Positions 25,901-34,200 of a DNA stretch of 64,000 nt are shown in pieces; the stretch's first letter is position 1; every line of letters starts with the position of its first letter. This DNA is from Sipunculus nudus (lineage: Eukaryota; Annelida; Sipuncula; Golfingiida; Sipunculidae): positions 59,776,019 to 59,840,018 of the forward strand of contig CM049306.1 in the NCBI GenBank assembly GCA_026874595.1, read 5' to 3'. A program made the position numbers and the translations under genes. The notes beneath the pieces were generated by a model. It did no database searches and was not told the origin of the DNA. It saw only the letters and a list, made by a program, of their open reading frames with translations.

Positions 25901-27586
25901 AAAGAAAGGGGCAGGGCATGGAGAGAGATTCTACAATTAACGGAAGTGGCATGACATTTGGACAGGGAGGCTACAGCAGTATCAGTGTCTACAAGTGTCT
26001 TCATTTACCACTCGCATTATTAAAATTTTTTTTTTTTATCAGTCCAATGAACAAAGGAACACATTTGAAAACAAAATCATTAATTAACAACTGAACCATA
26101 ACAATCAAATGAAATATGTACAAATTGAAAGTAAATTAAGCCTCATGAAATACACCTGATACCACAATGAAATATTGAATTTAAAATACCCATGTAATGA
26201 TTTTAAATATCCATATATATATATATGTAACGGGTGAAAAGAGAAACCCAGGCCCGAATGTGGGTTCGAACCCGTAACCTGTGACACACAAGTCAGACGT
26301 TCTACCGCTTCGCTAATAAAGCAAGCTTCACTAGCAAGGCCAGTAGGAACGCTTTTGTGTGTCCGGTTACATTCACCCCCTCTCCGCGAACGTTCTGTCC
26401 TCAGAACGTGGGAATCTACCTGGGGGTCACACACGTGAACTGGGTGGGGCATCATGCCACGACACCAACTCCCCGGATCCCACCGCTGCCACCATTGTAA
26501 CGGGTGAAAAGAGAAACCCAGGCCCGAATGTGGGTTCGAACCCGTAACCTGTGACACACAAGTCAGACGTTCTACCGCTTCGCTAATAAAGCAAGCTTCA
26601 CTAGCAAGGCCAGTAGGAACGCTTTTGTGTGTCCGGTTACATATATAAATATATACTTGTACATTTTATTACTATTAATTTACTATCTATAGACCTTATA
26701 TATAAAATCATAATGTAATTAAAGCGCTATAGAAGAATTAAACGATGCAATCCAACAGGTAATAATTAATTTGTCAACAGGATAGAGAAAGCTGCAGTTT
26801 TTTATGTGGTTTTGAGTGGGCCCGGGCGCCGTGGGTCTGGATTCTCCGGGAATTCTCCAGGCGCTTCCAAAATATTAGTGAACATGGCAGTCGTGCAGGG
26901 CTGTTTGAAAAGATGTTAAAAAAATCGTACGCTGTACCTTAATAAGTCGAGGATTAGAATGGAACCCTGAATAAATGGGAAGATAATTGTTCATTCTTCA
27001 GGTATGGGTACTTTTTTTCTACTGTCAAGGATCCTCTGCCGAGGGAAATGGCTCAAACTTTTATTCCGAGGGATCTCGGAATATCCTCGGAAATTCTGAG
27101 GAAATTCCGGGTTTTACCGAGTGCCTCTTTACCATTGCACTTAACTAAAAGACTGGCAGTATAGGTTTTCATTTATTTTTGCTATGTAATAACAACCATT
27201 CCAAATTGGAACAGACCTAACAGCCATTTGGTGGTTTGAAACTTAAACAGCTGTGTAAACTGTAAATTAATTTTACATGTTTGAAAAATCCTGCAATGAA
27301 ACATTGTTAGTTACATCCAACATTTAAAATTCAAAATAAGGAGTGAACGAATTTGAATAAATGAAATAGAGTATTTTCAAATTTCAATGACAACGGATCC
27401 TTGAATGTTTGTTGATAACAGATTAACAAATTGATATATAATTATAAATTATATTTTTTACAAATCTGTCAACATGCAACAGCAGTTAGTTCTGTAAATA
27501 ACCCATTTTCCTACCGATTGTTGCAGATTTTGTTTTGGCAGTCGCAAGGCATGGAAGCGGGACCACCCTCTTTTGCACAGATGCAT
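1854..27586 (-). CDS. CPT2: Carnitine O-palmitoyltransferase 2, mitochondrial (whole gene, 15 exons)
   Basis: The enzyme of the inner mitochondrial membrane (matrix side) that converts long-chain acylcarnitine plus CoA to acyl-CoA plus carnitine for beta-oxidation. The fifteen exons join to 1992 nt, exactly divisible by three: 663 residues plus TAA, close to the roughly 658 of vertebrate CPT2. Signatures run in family order: [19 protein letters not shown] at residues 45-65, GPWFDMYL, the catalytic His near residue 380 in EHAWGDG, the carnitine-site block [10 protein letters not shown] with Tyr494, Ser496 and Thr507, and the STS motif in [10 protein letters not shown]. The SIVPT/PRLPIPK block and the final [12 protein letters not shown] block separate it from CPT1, which also has N-terminal membrane helices absent here. 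The N-terminus is rich in Arg, Ser and Leu without acidic residues, as a matrix presequence should be. The gene is divergent from HPS1, and its introns are full of mobile DNA. Confidence 0.97.
2613..3260 (-). mobile_element. Repeat J, copy A (about 650 bp)
   Basis: Homologous along its length, in opposite orientation, to 53696-54346. One end is GACCCATGGGTC (a perfect 12-nt palindrome) followed by CCTTGTT; the other is near AGGTGGATGTAGA. It carries a 69-codon GTG-initiated frame with one hydrophobic segment, discussed in the findings. The terminus also occurs alone at 10109-10139 and, degenerate, at the ends of the hairpin-ended repeats at 21531 and 62531, suggesting a shared end module. Confidence 0.7.
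3300..4329. other. CPT2 intron 14, no recognisable element
   Basis: AT-rich intron sequence with homopolymer runs and a short G-rich patch (4160-4250). No coding, RNA or terminus signature seen. Confidence 0.4.
4330..5706 (-). mobile_element. Two adjacent copies of hairpin-ended repeat G
   Basis: Two copies in the same orientation, about 4330-4925 (hairpin end missing) and about 4985-5706. The second ends in a hairpin at 5675-5703 with arms AGCTCAGCTGACT and AGTCATCTGAGCT pairing 12 of 13 around a 3-nt loop, next to an A run (T run on the other strand), and is preceded by a GACG/GACA-rich tract. Other copies lie at 11395-11893, 48391-49095 and 52415-52545. No coding capacity. Confidence 0.75.
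6391..6582 (-). CDS. CPT2: CPT2 exon 14
   Basis: Encodes [14 protein letters not shown] through [19 protein letters not shown] to GFGVG. It carries the Ser-Thr-Ser carnitine-binding motif of the acyltransferase family. Acceptor TCTTCAG, donor GTTAGT. The phase-2 and phase-1 joins both keep the frame. Confidence 0.96.
7176..7404 (-). CDS. CPT2: CPT2 exon 13
   Basis: Encodes [20 protein letters not shown] through [11 protein letters not shown] to [10 protein letters not shown]. Tyr, Ser and Thr of TYES and GRTE correspond to carnitine-contacting residues in mammalian CPT2. Phase 0 at its start; acceptor TGCTCCTAG, donor GTAAGT. Confidence 0.97.
8373..8542 (-). CDS. CPT2: CPT2 exon 12
   Basis: Encodes [19 protein letters not shown] through [17 protein letters not shown]. 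The KKxKLSPD..QLAFQ string is a hallmark of the family. The Asp at the start is split with exon 11. Acceptor TTTGTTGCAG, donor GTAAAG. Confidence 0.96.
9227..9423 (-). CDS. CPT2: CPT2 exon 11 (catalytic His)
   Basis: Encodes [20 protein letters not shown] then [16 protein letters not shown]. The His of EHAWGDG, near residue 380 of the assembled protein, is the general base of carnitine acyltransferases. Acceptor TTTGTACAG, donor GTAAGT. Confidence 0.97.
9545..9862 (-). mobile_element. Probable tRNA-derived SINE
   Basis: Read on the minus strand, 9860-9830 gives TGGCTCAGGGGTAGAGCAC, a good Pol III A box in a tRNA-like context. A weak B-box-like stretch follows near 9812-9800, then about 250 bp of GC-richer, non-tRNA body. 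Family, exact ends and target duplication were not resolved. Confidence 0.5.
9875..10100 (-). mobile_element. 3' fragment of Helitron-like family E
   Basis: Minus-strand copy of the end of the element at 30519-32889. It ends ATATCTAG followed by TT, as the full copy does, with an imperfect GGCCCC/GGGGTGGC hairpin just inside. The 5' side is cut where a 30-bp end of repeat J (10109-10139) begins. Confidence 0.75.
10140..11394. other. CPT2 intron 10, unannotated AT-rich stretch
   Basis: Very AT-rich, with no exon, repeat terminus or RNA gene that I can support. Confidence 0.4.
11395..11893 (-). mobile_element. Hairpin-ended repeat G nested in element E
   Basis: Same body and 13-bp-stem hairpin (11863-11891) as at 5675-5703. 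The hairpin abuts family E sequence at a junction, GCCATTTTTAGCTCAGC when read on the minus strand, that recurs at 31641-31657. The other side is truncated near 11395. Confidence 0.7.
11895..14420 (-). mobile_element. Helitron-like family E, interrupted copy
   Basis: Antisense homologue of 30519-31700. The 5' end is TGTATCCCCA at 14420, preceded by T. It holds about two internal units of about 277 bp (11895-12530) with GGTGGTGCCAC motifs. The body is split between about 12728 and 13867 by the pogo-related insertion, and its 3' part is replaced by repeat G. Non-coding. Confidence 0.7.
13303..13723 (+). pseudogene. Relic of a pogo/Tigger-type transposase C-terminus
   Basis: A decayed transposase tail inserted in element E. 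13348-13541 reads [20 protein letters not shown] then an acidic Glu/Asp-rich stretch, like the region after the DDE domain of pogo/Tigger/CENP-B-like proteins. After at least one frameshift, 13615-13723 reads [15 protein letters not shown] and continues to a [11 protein letters not shown] fits the PCNA-binding PIP box (QxxIxxFF) known from the C-terminus of pogo transposase. No catalytic domain remains in the window. Confidence 0.55.
14421..15094. other. CPT2 intron 10, proximal part
   Basis: AT-rich intron sequence between element E and exon 10. Nothing recognised. Confidence 0.4.
15095..15215 (-). CDS. CPT2: CPT2 exon 10
   Basis: Encodes [20 protein letters not shown] through [21 protein letters not shown] is conserved in CPT2 just before the catalytic exon. 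Acceptor ACAACAG, donor GTCAGT. A 5.7-kb repeat-filled intron separates it from exon 11. Confidence 0.95.
15955..16020 (-). pseudogene. Degenerate tRNA(Ser)-like sequence
   Basis: On the minus strand the A-box-like TAGCATGGTGG is followed by GGTTAAGG and, after a GGGTTTCCCC variable-arm-like stem, by a B-box-like AGTTGAATTCC. This order and the long variable arm resemble tRNA(Ser). The anticodon arm does not pair, so it is a relic or SINE head, not a functional tRNA. Confidence 0.45.
16120..16266 (-). CDS. CPT2: CPT2 exon 9
   Basis: Encodes [19 protein letters not shown] through [20 protein letters not shown]. It matches the AHLKYI and LTSENRD blocks of CPT2. Acceptor TTGTTTACAG, donor GTAGGA. 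Confidence 0.95.
16681..16778 (-). CDS. CPT2: CPT2 exon 8
   Basis: Encodes [20 protein letters not shown] then [13 protein letters not shown]. The DELxTDxxARHLLVLRKG block is diagnostic for CPT2. Acceptor TTTTCAG, donor GTGAGT. Confidence 0.96.
17959..18063 (-). CDS. CPT2: CPT2 exon 7
   Basis: Encodes [20 protein letters not shown] then [15 protein letters not shown]. It matches the membrane-apposed YPLDMSQYxRLFNSTR segment of CPT2. Donor GTAAGT; the acceptor AATTTAG is pyrimidine-poor, but phase and similarity fix it. Confidence 0.95.
18140..18400. repeat. Possible repeat fragment
   Basis: Contains CTGGAGGTATTATGTTTTTG and a TTGG-rich tract. A similar GAGGGTATTATGTTTCCCC stretch lies near 16450. 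Probably fragments of one dispersed family; ends not resolved. Confidence 0.3.
18869..19510 (-). mobile_element. Helitron-like family C, short copy (642 bp)
   Basis: Minus-strand element. Its 3' end is hairpin GTGTC-ATTCC-GACAC then ATCTAG, followed by TT. Its 5' end is TATGCCCC with an inverted complement forming a long terminal hairpin (19478-19510). Inside are about three units of about 180 bp containing AAAAGTAGGTCAAC and ATCTGCAGGCATTG. It is a smaller version of 50456-52293. No coding capacity. Confidence 0.75.
20119..20252 (-). CDS. CPT2: CPT2 exon 6
   Basis: Encodes [20 protein letters not shown] through [20 protein letters not shown]. RATNxTVSAxRFxKTLR is a strongly conserved CPT2 block. 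It starts in phase 0. Donor GTATGT; acceptor CATGGTAG. Confidence 0.95.
21097..21200 (-). CDS. CPT2: CPT2 exon 5
   Basis: Encodes [20 protein letters not shown] then [23 protein letters not shown] and the PxPEYNDQ end match CPT2. Acceptor GTTACAG, donor GTGAGT. Confidence 0.96.
21531..22270 (-). mobile_element. Repeat H, copy with tandem internal units
   Basis: Homologous to 61659-62532 in opposite orientation. One end is ACAAGTGACCCAGGGGTC, a degenerate form of the J/H terminus. Inside are two to three units of about 300 bp carrying CAGGTCCAATGGTTAC and GTGCCCTGTTAACAG. The AGCTCAGCTGAC hairpin end seen in the other copy is missing. Confidence 0.6.
22404..22463 (-). CDS. CPT2: CPT2 exon 4
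   Basis: A 60-nt exon for [20 protein letters not shown] plus one split Gly codon. It matches the LxxLDKQNKHTSYISG stretch of CPT2. Acceptor CTCTTTCCAG, donor GTCAGC. Too short to stand out as an open frame; found by similarity and phase. Confidence 0.93.
23013..23212 (-). CDS. CPT2: CPT2 exon 3
   Basis: Encodes [20 protein letters not shown] through [17 protein letters not shown] to FQEGRGK, the start of the mature enzyme. The acceptor is a tandem TAGCAG; either AG keeps the frame, differing by one Ser. Donor GTGAGA. Confidence 0.95.
23210..23215 (-). promoter_or_regulatory. CPT2: Tandem NAGNAG acceptor of CPT2 exon 3
   Basis: The acceptor reads TAGCAG on the minus strand. Use of the first or second AG adds or removes one Ser just before the mature enzyme and keeps the frame both ways. 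Confidence 0.5.
23809..23828. repeat. Poly-G run
   Basis: About 19 consecutive G in a CPT2 intron. Length may be uncertain because of sequencing; it can form G-quadruplexes. Confidence 0.8.
23938..23969 (-). CDS. CPT2: CPT2 exon 2 (presequence)
   Basis: A 32-nt exon for [10 protein letters not shown] and part of a Ser codon. Only this frame joins exon 3 in phase and exon 1 without a stop. The residues continue the Arg/Ser/Thr-rich, acid-free presequence. Acceptor TTTCTTGCAG, donor GTAATT. Confidence 0.85.
24000..25474. other. CPT2 intron 1, unannotated part
   Basis: AT-rich intron sequence. Short open frames show no domain, no splice context and no similarity that I recognise. Confidence 0.4.
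26226..26371 (-). repeat. TRIM 3' LTR (minus orientation)
   Basis: 146 bp, TG...CA with TGTAAC/GTTACA termini. The A box is complementary to 26305-26315 and the B box to about 26262-26273. Identical in every base to the other LTR. Confidence 0.85.
26496..26641 (-). repeat. TRIM 5' LTR (minus orientation)
   Basis: Second copy of the 146-bp LTR, followed on the minus strand by one base and the tRNA(Leu)-type primer binding site (about 26477-26494). Identity with its partner implies recent insertion or gene conversion. Confidence 0.85.
27515..27586 (-). CDS. CPT2: CPT2 exon 1 (start, mitochondrial presequence)
   Basis: Starts ATG at 27586 and encodes [20 protein letters not shown] then LQQS, an amphipathic Arg/Lys-rich presequence. 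An in-frame TAG lies five codons upstream, and A sits at -3. The exon is exactly 24 codons and joins exon 2 in phase 0. Donor TCG/GTAGGA. This exon has no homologue to lean on; start and donor rest on phase and composition. Confidence 0.8.
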
Positions 27587-27680
27587 TTTAATAACTCGCT
27601 ATAACTGCTAGACCAACAAGACAAGTTTGTATACAGAACTTCTGCCTGGTGACAGCTGAAAGTTCAGCAGCCGGCTTCTC

Positions 27681-27693
27681 CGGTCAAAGGTCA
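27681..27693 (+). promoter_or_regulatory. DR1 nuclear-receptor element near CPT2
   Basis: CGGTCAAAGGTCA: two AGGTCA-type half-sites one base apart with a single mismatch, about 95-108 bp upstream of the CPT2 ATG. DR1 sites bind HNF4, RXR and PPAR; HNF4 controls fatty acid oxidation genes in flies and PPAR controls them in vertebrates. Binding is inferred, not shown. Confidence 0.5.
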
Positions 27694-27975
27694 AGGTTGG
27701 TTAAAATCTGGTACGCGGTGTCACCTAGACTGGTTTGCCCGTCGCTGTGAATGGCAGAGGGCAGTGGCCAGTAATAGAGCGGGGTACCAGTCTAAATTTT
27801 TAAATCCTGTGCTGTATGCTTTACTTTCGTACAAAATATGATGCTAAATCTGTACTAAAACAAAATTTTAAAACTCAAAAACCAAATTTTTATTGATTTA
27901 ATCATTTTCTATTTTAGATTATAAAAGTAACTGATAACAGAAACGAAACTGAGTTTTACCCAAATGAAGAAACAA

Positions 27976-27985
27976 GTCATGTGAC
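27976..27985 (+). promoter_or_regulatory. M-box/CLEAR-like E-box near HPS1
   Basis: GTCATGTGAC, a perfect 10-nt palindrome containing TCATGTGA, the MITF/TFE-type core, 115-124 bp before the HPS1 ATG. MITF/TFE factors drive lysosomal and pigment-organelle genes in vertebrates. A YY1-like AAAATGGCAGC follows at 27991-28001. Confidence 0.45.
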
Positions 27986-27993
27986 TTTACAAA

Positions 27994-28062
27994 ATGGCAG
28001 CCTCCACAGGTTGGAGATGGGCGTAGGTCAAAACAATGATGTCCCTGCCTGTCATATTGTAA
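27994..28062 (+). promoter_or_regulatory. Two upstream ORFs before HPS1
   Basis: ATG at 27994 in a strong context (A at -3, G at +4) opens a 10-codon frame closed by TAG at 28024. ATG at 28036 opens an 8-codon frame closed by TAA. They matter only if transcription starts upstream of them. Confidence 0.4.
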
Positions 28063-28099
28063 GCAGACGGTCTCCGTTCATAACTACATCATCAAAATC

Positions 28100-28252
28100 A
28101 TGAGAGGGATATTTCTGTTTGGTTCACTCCTTGATATTTTATATCATGACACGGATGAAGAATTAAAATTACATCTGTTCCAACAAGCTGTCAAAGTTGG
28201 CATTGTGAAACCAACAACTTCAGATGGGACAGCTGAAGAAAAATATCTACAG
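28100..28252 (+). CDS. HPS1: HPS1 exon 1 (start)
   Basis: Fifty-one codons from ATG at 28100: MRGIFLFGSLLDILYHDTDE through TAEEKYLQ. It resembles the MKCVLVATEGAEVLFYWTD start of human HPS1. An in-frame TGA precedes with no other ATG. Donor CAG/GTAAAA, phase 0. Confidence 0.88.
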
Positions 28253-31200
28253 GTAAAACCAGATTGATCCAGCAAACACTGGCAAACATGCCGTGTGTTT
28301 GGTCATTGAAAACTATTTAAATATTACCTTTGAATAGACTAATTATAAATTTAATATTAATTTAAAGTTAAATAAAATAAATTGGAATTAACATTTTAAG
28401 ATTACAGAAAGTGAAAGTAAATGTATAAATGTTGTCAAATAAACAGCATCTGAGTTGTTCCAATATAATGCAGAAGTTTTTAATACTTTAGATTTAACAA
28501 GAAATCTGATTAACAACATAAAAGGAATTTATTTAAATTATTAAAGAGTAAATCTAATAAATCTATTTACTGATAAAATATATTGTGAAACTAATCTAAA
28601 CAGTGCAGGAAAGTAGACTCAGCTGGCTCTGTAGATTCTACTGGTCACAAACCACTGGCTTTCTTTATCTAGCGGACGAATAGTCTGATTAAATCAGATT
28701 CAGTATTATAAGGCCCTGCCATACATTGAGTCCAATAGCTATACAATATAAGACTCAGACTACACACCACTCATTGTCCTTCTTACCAGTGTCAGCAGGT
28801 GTTTATTTCCCCGTGCCAGCCATCATCACTCTTCAGAGCTGGGCCCATTGAAAAAAAATGTAACAATTCTGACTGTCAATCACTCGAGCCATAGAGGCTC
28901 CCAGTGAGGTCTACAAGTGCGCCCATTCAACTGTCCTTCTCTGTCCCTACTAAACTTGCTGATATGCCTCTGGCAAAAAAGGTCAGTAAATGTTTAAAAA
29001 TGATGAACAAAGTTTAATTTTAGTTGCTATCGAAACAATGAAACACATACTTATTGGTGTTAAAATGGTGTAATCCTGTGTCTTGTTGTTTCAGTTTGGC
29101 AGTAAACAGGCAGTCAAGAAGATGCAACAGATCCATTGCATGTTCCATGGCTTATATTGTAGAAACTCTCACTGTATGGCTATCGGACTTAATACATGGC
29201 AGAGCTTAATAATATTGAGTCTGATTAAATCAAGCTAGCAGACGGATTGCTTAAACCTTCTGGCCTACCCATCTGAAATGTAATACATGCGCTTGACTAG
29301 GGCTGAAACTTTCTCATGTGTAACTAGTGGTCCAGTCACTAGGACACTCACACCAGTGATGATGTAACACATGCACCCATCTGACTGAAACTATCATGCC
29401 TGCTCACTAGGACAGGCACCAAACATTTAGGGTAAAAAATACTCAGAACAAGTGCAGCATCTACAATTTCTATCTCCGTTCCCTAAATAAATGAAGGCAG
29501 TGGCCTGTGGCTCTGTGTTTACCATAAAGCCACAACTGGGTCTATGAGTGAATGTATATAATATTAACAGTAAATTTGTATATGAACAATTAGACTCTGT
29601 ATTGTCTCTGTGATAAACATGGTGACACTGTTTCCAGCTTTCAAATGCCTTGCTGGCCTGGTTGGGTGCCTATAATATTCACATTAATTAACCCCTGGTA
29701 GTTAAGTTCAAAATGTACTGGCAGCCCAGAATTTTGGTGGATTCTGATAAGTGCATAATTTTCCTAAACAAAGGATAAAGATTAACAGTGGAAGTAACAT
29801 CAGTTTCTGATTAATCATAATGTACTAAACAGTCTATCCTGTAGCCCTGTCCAGTAGGCATTTGAATACAGGAAACAGTGTCTCTTTGTTTATAACAGAG
29901 ACATTACAGGGTCTAATTAACAAATAACAATGTACATGCCTTACATTTTGTAAACTTTAAAGCACCAAGCTTCTGTGTTAAAAAGTATAACTGAGGAGAT
30001 ACAAAGGCTAACACCCTTGTAACTTGAAAGACTTAGTTAACCATATATAAAACAAGATCTTATAAGTGGGTTCATATTAATAGATCTGTGGTAGAAATAT
30101 AACAGTACACTGACATGGCCTACATACCTACTGCAATTGCAGATAAAAATGAAGGAATCTGGATCTATAAGAGGGATCTTGAAAATTGTTTAGTTTATTT
30201 TTTACAGTTTGTTATTATATAACAGTTCTATATTTAACAGAATATTAACTGTTAATCATGTATTTCACACAGGATGTGGGGCAAGTTGATGTTGGACCAG
30301 ACATAATCAGCCATTTGTTCCAGCCACTGATTGCATCACAGATTGCTGTAACAGAAAAACTTAAAAGTCCATACCAGAGCCTGTGCTGTGGCAATGGGAT
30401 GGTATTTGTGTTCAGTCAGGTAATAACCTAGTGAGACTGTATTACTATTGTTTAAACAAGGCCTGAAGAATCATTATTATATAGATAATCTAAAAGCTGA
30501 TACTGACAAAACATTTATTGTATCGCCAGACAGAGTCTTGAGATACTATGGTTTAAGCAGGGTTGTGCCGTCTCCGCTGAGCCCACTGCCGCTGCAGAGA
30601 TTTAGTATGGACGCGATAACTCAAAAAATATTTCATGGATCTTTACCAAACTTGACATGTTCATTGATATGGGTGAGAGTACGAAGCCTATTAAAAATGG
30701 GGTCATGACCTTTCCCAGGAGTGACCTTGACCTTGAATAGATCCATTTTTTGGGAAAATCTCACATATTCTTAAATATTTCAAGAAATCTTGCATAGATT
30801 GATCCAAAAATCAACTTGACCAAAGATCGTGGATAATGTTGTCATGTCACTGGAAACTGGTGGCGCCACCTGTTATCCTTTTCTTGTTTTTGTGCCGTTT
30901 AAAACCCCATTCATTGCTTCTTAACAATACTGTGGGCATTATTAGTAAAAAACTAATGGACAGATTTCTTTCATATTATGAATATACATAGTCATGGGTT
31001 ATGGGATGATGTATTTTTAAATTGTGGTCATGACCTTTCCTATGAGAGTGGCCTTGACCTTGAATATTGCCATATAAGGTTAAAATCACACAAAAATCAT
31101 AAATATCTCAATAAGGGATGCATGGATTGGTCCAAAATTCAAATTGACTGAGGATCTTGGATTGCTTTGTCTTTTGCGGAAGACAGGTGGAGCCACCTTC

Positions 31201-34200
31201 TGTCTTTCTCACGTTTTTGTGCCTTTTAATACCCCATCATTGCCACTTGACAGTACTATGAGCATTCAGAGTCTAAAACTTATGGACAGATTGGGCTGAA
31301 ATTGTGCATATACATTGATCTTGGATACCTCCATCTTGTACTCAAGACTGGTGGCACCATCTGCAATTGTTTGCCGTGGCGTCCATCTGTACATGTGCTT
31401 TGGGTGTAAATTGCTCATATCTCCGGAGTGGTTGAAGGTATTGGTCTGAAATTTGACATGTCCATCCATCTCAGAGAGTTTTCTCGTAAACCAGACAGAT
31501 GGCCCCACCTACCTTCCCGTTTATGTTAAATATAATTGATGCCCTTTTCTGGGGAGTGATTTGCCCTATTGGCCTGAAATTGTGCCTATCCATAAATCTT
31601 GCACTCCTCCATTTTATACTCAAGACTGGTGGTGCCATCTGCCATTTTTAGCTCAGCTGACTATAAGTCATCTGAGCTACAGTCGTGGTCCTTTGTCTGT
31701 CCATCATTTTGCCGTGGCTTCCATCTGTACATGTGCTTTTGGTGAAAATTGCTTATAACTCGGGAGTGATTCAAGGTATTTATATGAAATTTTGCATGAC
31801 AGTAAACCATTGAAAGTTTATTGTAAACCAAACAGGTGGTGCCACCTAAGTTCCCTTTTTTTGTAGAATAAATTAATGCCCTTTTCTGAAGACTGATTTG
31901 CCCGGTTGGCCTGAAATTGTGCATATCCATAGATCTTGGACTCTTCCATCTTGTACATAAGACTGGTGGTGCCATCTGCAATCATTTGCCATTGTGTCCA
32001 ATTGTACATGTTTTTAGTGAAAATTGCTTTTATCTCCGGAGTGGTTCAAGGTATTTGTCTGAAATTTGGCATGTCCATTTATCGAGGAAAATTTTCTTGT
32101 AGACCAGTCAGGTGGCTCCACCTACCTTCCATTTTTTGTAGAATAAATTAATGCCCTTTTCTCAGGAGTAATTTGGCCTATTGGCCTGAAATTGTGCATA
32201 TCCATAGATCTTGGACTCCTCCATCTTGTATACAAAACTGGTGGCACCATCTGCAATAATTTTGTCATGGTGTCCCTCTGTACATGTGCTTTCGGTGAAA
32301 ATTGCTCATATCTCCAGAGTGGTTCAAGGTATTGGCCTAAAATTTGGCATGTCTATTAATCGTGGAAAATTTTCTCTTAGACCAGACAGGTGGCACCACC
32401 TACCTCCCCTTTTCTGAAGAATAAATTATTGTTCTTTTCTTAGGAGTTGTGTGCTGTATTGGTCTGAAACTGTGCATTAACCAAAGATCTTGGCCTCCAC
32501 CATCTTGTATGCAAGAATGGTGGCGCCATCTGCCATTTTTTGTGTGGTATTTATCTGTACATTTGTTTTAGATGAAAATTGCTCATATCTGAGGAGTCCT
32601 TCAGTGTCTTGGTCTCCAATTTTGCATGTACATAGTTTTCTCGTAACCAGACGTGTGGGGCCACCTACCTTACCATTTTTATAGTATAAATTTATCAACT
32701 TTCCTTAAGAGTGATTCTCTGTATTGGCCCCACTTTTTGGTGAAAAATATTGTTTCTCAAGTTGATAGATGTTCCATAGTCGCTTGCCAAGTATCAGTAT
32801 ACGCTGCTGAAGATGGGGAGGGGGATTTTTAAAGGGGGGATTAATTGTCTGGCTATACTTTGGCACCACAGGTGCCAAGAAATATCTAGTTATCACTGTC
32901 ATAGGGTGTAATAGTAATAGTGAGTTTATTAGAGATACGGTTTGAGTAATTTTGATAGCAGGATTTCAGCCCAATAGTAATGACAATAGAAGGGAATAAT
33001 AATTCCCCTCCTGCTTCAGTTACATTTGCATTATATGATGGCGATAACTAAAAATATGTTAGACCAAGAATGCCGCTTAATTACAAAACAGATGTTATTA
33101 TATCACAAAGGACAATAATGTTTTAATTTCTAGAGTTATGTAAAATATAGGCAAAATGTTTATTGTTATGATTTAAACTACCAAAATACAGTAAAACATT
33201 ATGGCTAGATTTCAGGTGTTTTTTCATCTTAACAGATTGAGGAATGCTGGATATTAGCCATTGGTGATGATGGAGAAGAAGCAGAAGAATTTCTGAACAG
33301 ACAAATTATTGTCTTCAAGAGACTGATTGGCCTAAAGTTTGGGCCAGTCACCTATGCGTGAGTTATCCTGGTTTCTATTGCTGCATTCTGGAATCTTAAG
33401 AGATCAGCATTCAAATTAATGTATCAAAGGATTTCTATCTGTAAAAGCTTTTCCTGAAAATAAGAATAATCATGTCATAGAATAATCAAGTTATAAAATA
33501 ATCACGTCATAGAATTACAAGAACTAACTTCAAACATCTTAATGTTTTGATGAAAAGTTTAGAAGGAAATATCAATATTGTTAGGGCACATTTAGAACAA
33601 ATTTCAGGGACCTTTATATTGGACAATCAACCCTACCTGAGATTTTTTATAAAGTGTTTAAGGATTTTTTTCCTGTATTTATGATAATTCAAACCATGTA
33701 AAAAATAGCAGAAACACATTGTTCATTTTGTGGCGAAGAGGTATATATTCAAGTAATTCCATATACAGTAAAACCTCGTTGTGTCGAAGTAGAAGGGACT
33801 GGTAAATTTACTTCGACACAACCTGAGTTCGAGACAACCAATGTTCACTTTTTTCAACTTTCTTCAGCCTTGATTATCATCGATAAATACTGCACATGTA
33901 TAGGGCCTATATTAAATAGTTCTCACAAATGTTTGTGTGAAAGAACAACACAAATTTTATATATATTTTTGTTTATTAATAATAAAAAAGCATTTAAGTT
34001 CCAACAAAAATAGGATTATCCTAGAAATATCAAAGGTAAGGATTGGATTATGTTTGGTTCATCAATAACATCTCATTAATGCTTTGTCAGCAAGAGAAGA
34101 AAAGGCATGATCATGAGTGACTAATTGGCCAAACAAGTAAACAACGGACTATATATGTAAGCCATTGCGCTTGATGTGTAAGATCCTTGCCAGTTTTAAT

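Larger units (their letters stand above)
26226..26641 (-). mobile_element. TRIM: miniature LTR retrotransposon with tRNA-like LTRs
   Basis: Two identical 146-bp direct repeats (26226-26371 and 26496-26641), each starting TGTAAC and ending GTTACA, enclose 124 bp. On the minus strand the primer binding site TGGTGGCAGCGGTGGGAT lies one base after the 5' LTR; from memory it is exactly complementary to the 3' end of a metazoan tRNA(Leu) including CCA. A purine-rich GGAGAGGGGGTGAA abuts the 3' LTR. There is no coding capacity, so it must use proteins of another element. Each LTR holds a Pol III A box TAGCGAAGCGG and B box GGTTCGAACCC in tRNA spacing. The flanks are TA-rich and allow a tatata duplication. 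It is nested in the long-TIR element. Confidence 0.85.
25484..27125. mobile_element. Long-TIR DNA transposon with 9-bp TSD (Mutator-like candidate)
   Basis: A 1642-bp element. The termini are perfect inverted repeats GGCACTCGGTAAAACCCGGA, and the inverted similarity extends about 210 bp inward on each side. It is flanked by a perfect 9-bp duplication TCTTTACCA (25475-25483 and 27126-27134). Long TIRs with 9-bp duplications suggest the Mutator-like superfamily; Merlin is an alternative. No transposase is encoded. A TRIM is nested inside. Confidence 0.85.
27587..28099. promoter_or_regulatory. Shared bidirectional promoter region, CPT2/HPS1
   Basis: The 513 bp between the two divergent start codons must hold both promoters and 5' leaders, unless 5' non-coding exons lie elsewhere. 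No clear TATA box faces either gene. Candidate sites within are listed separately. Confidence 0.7.
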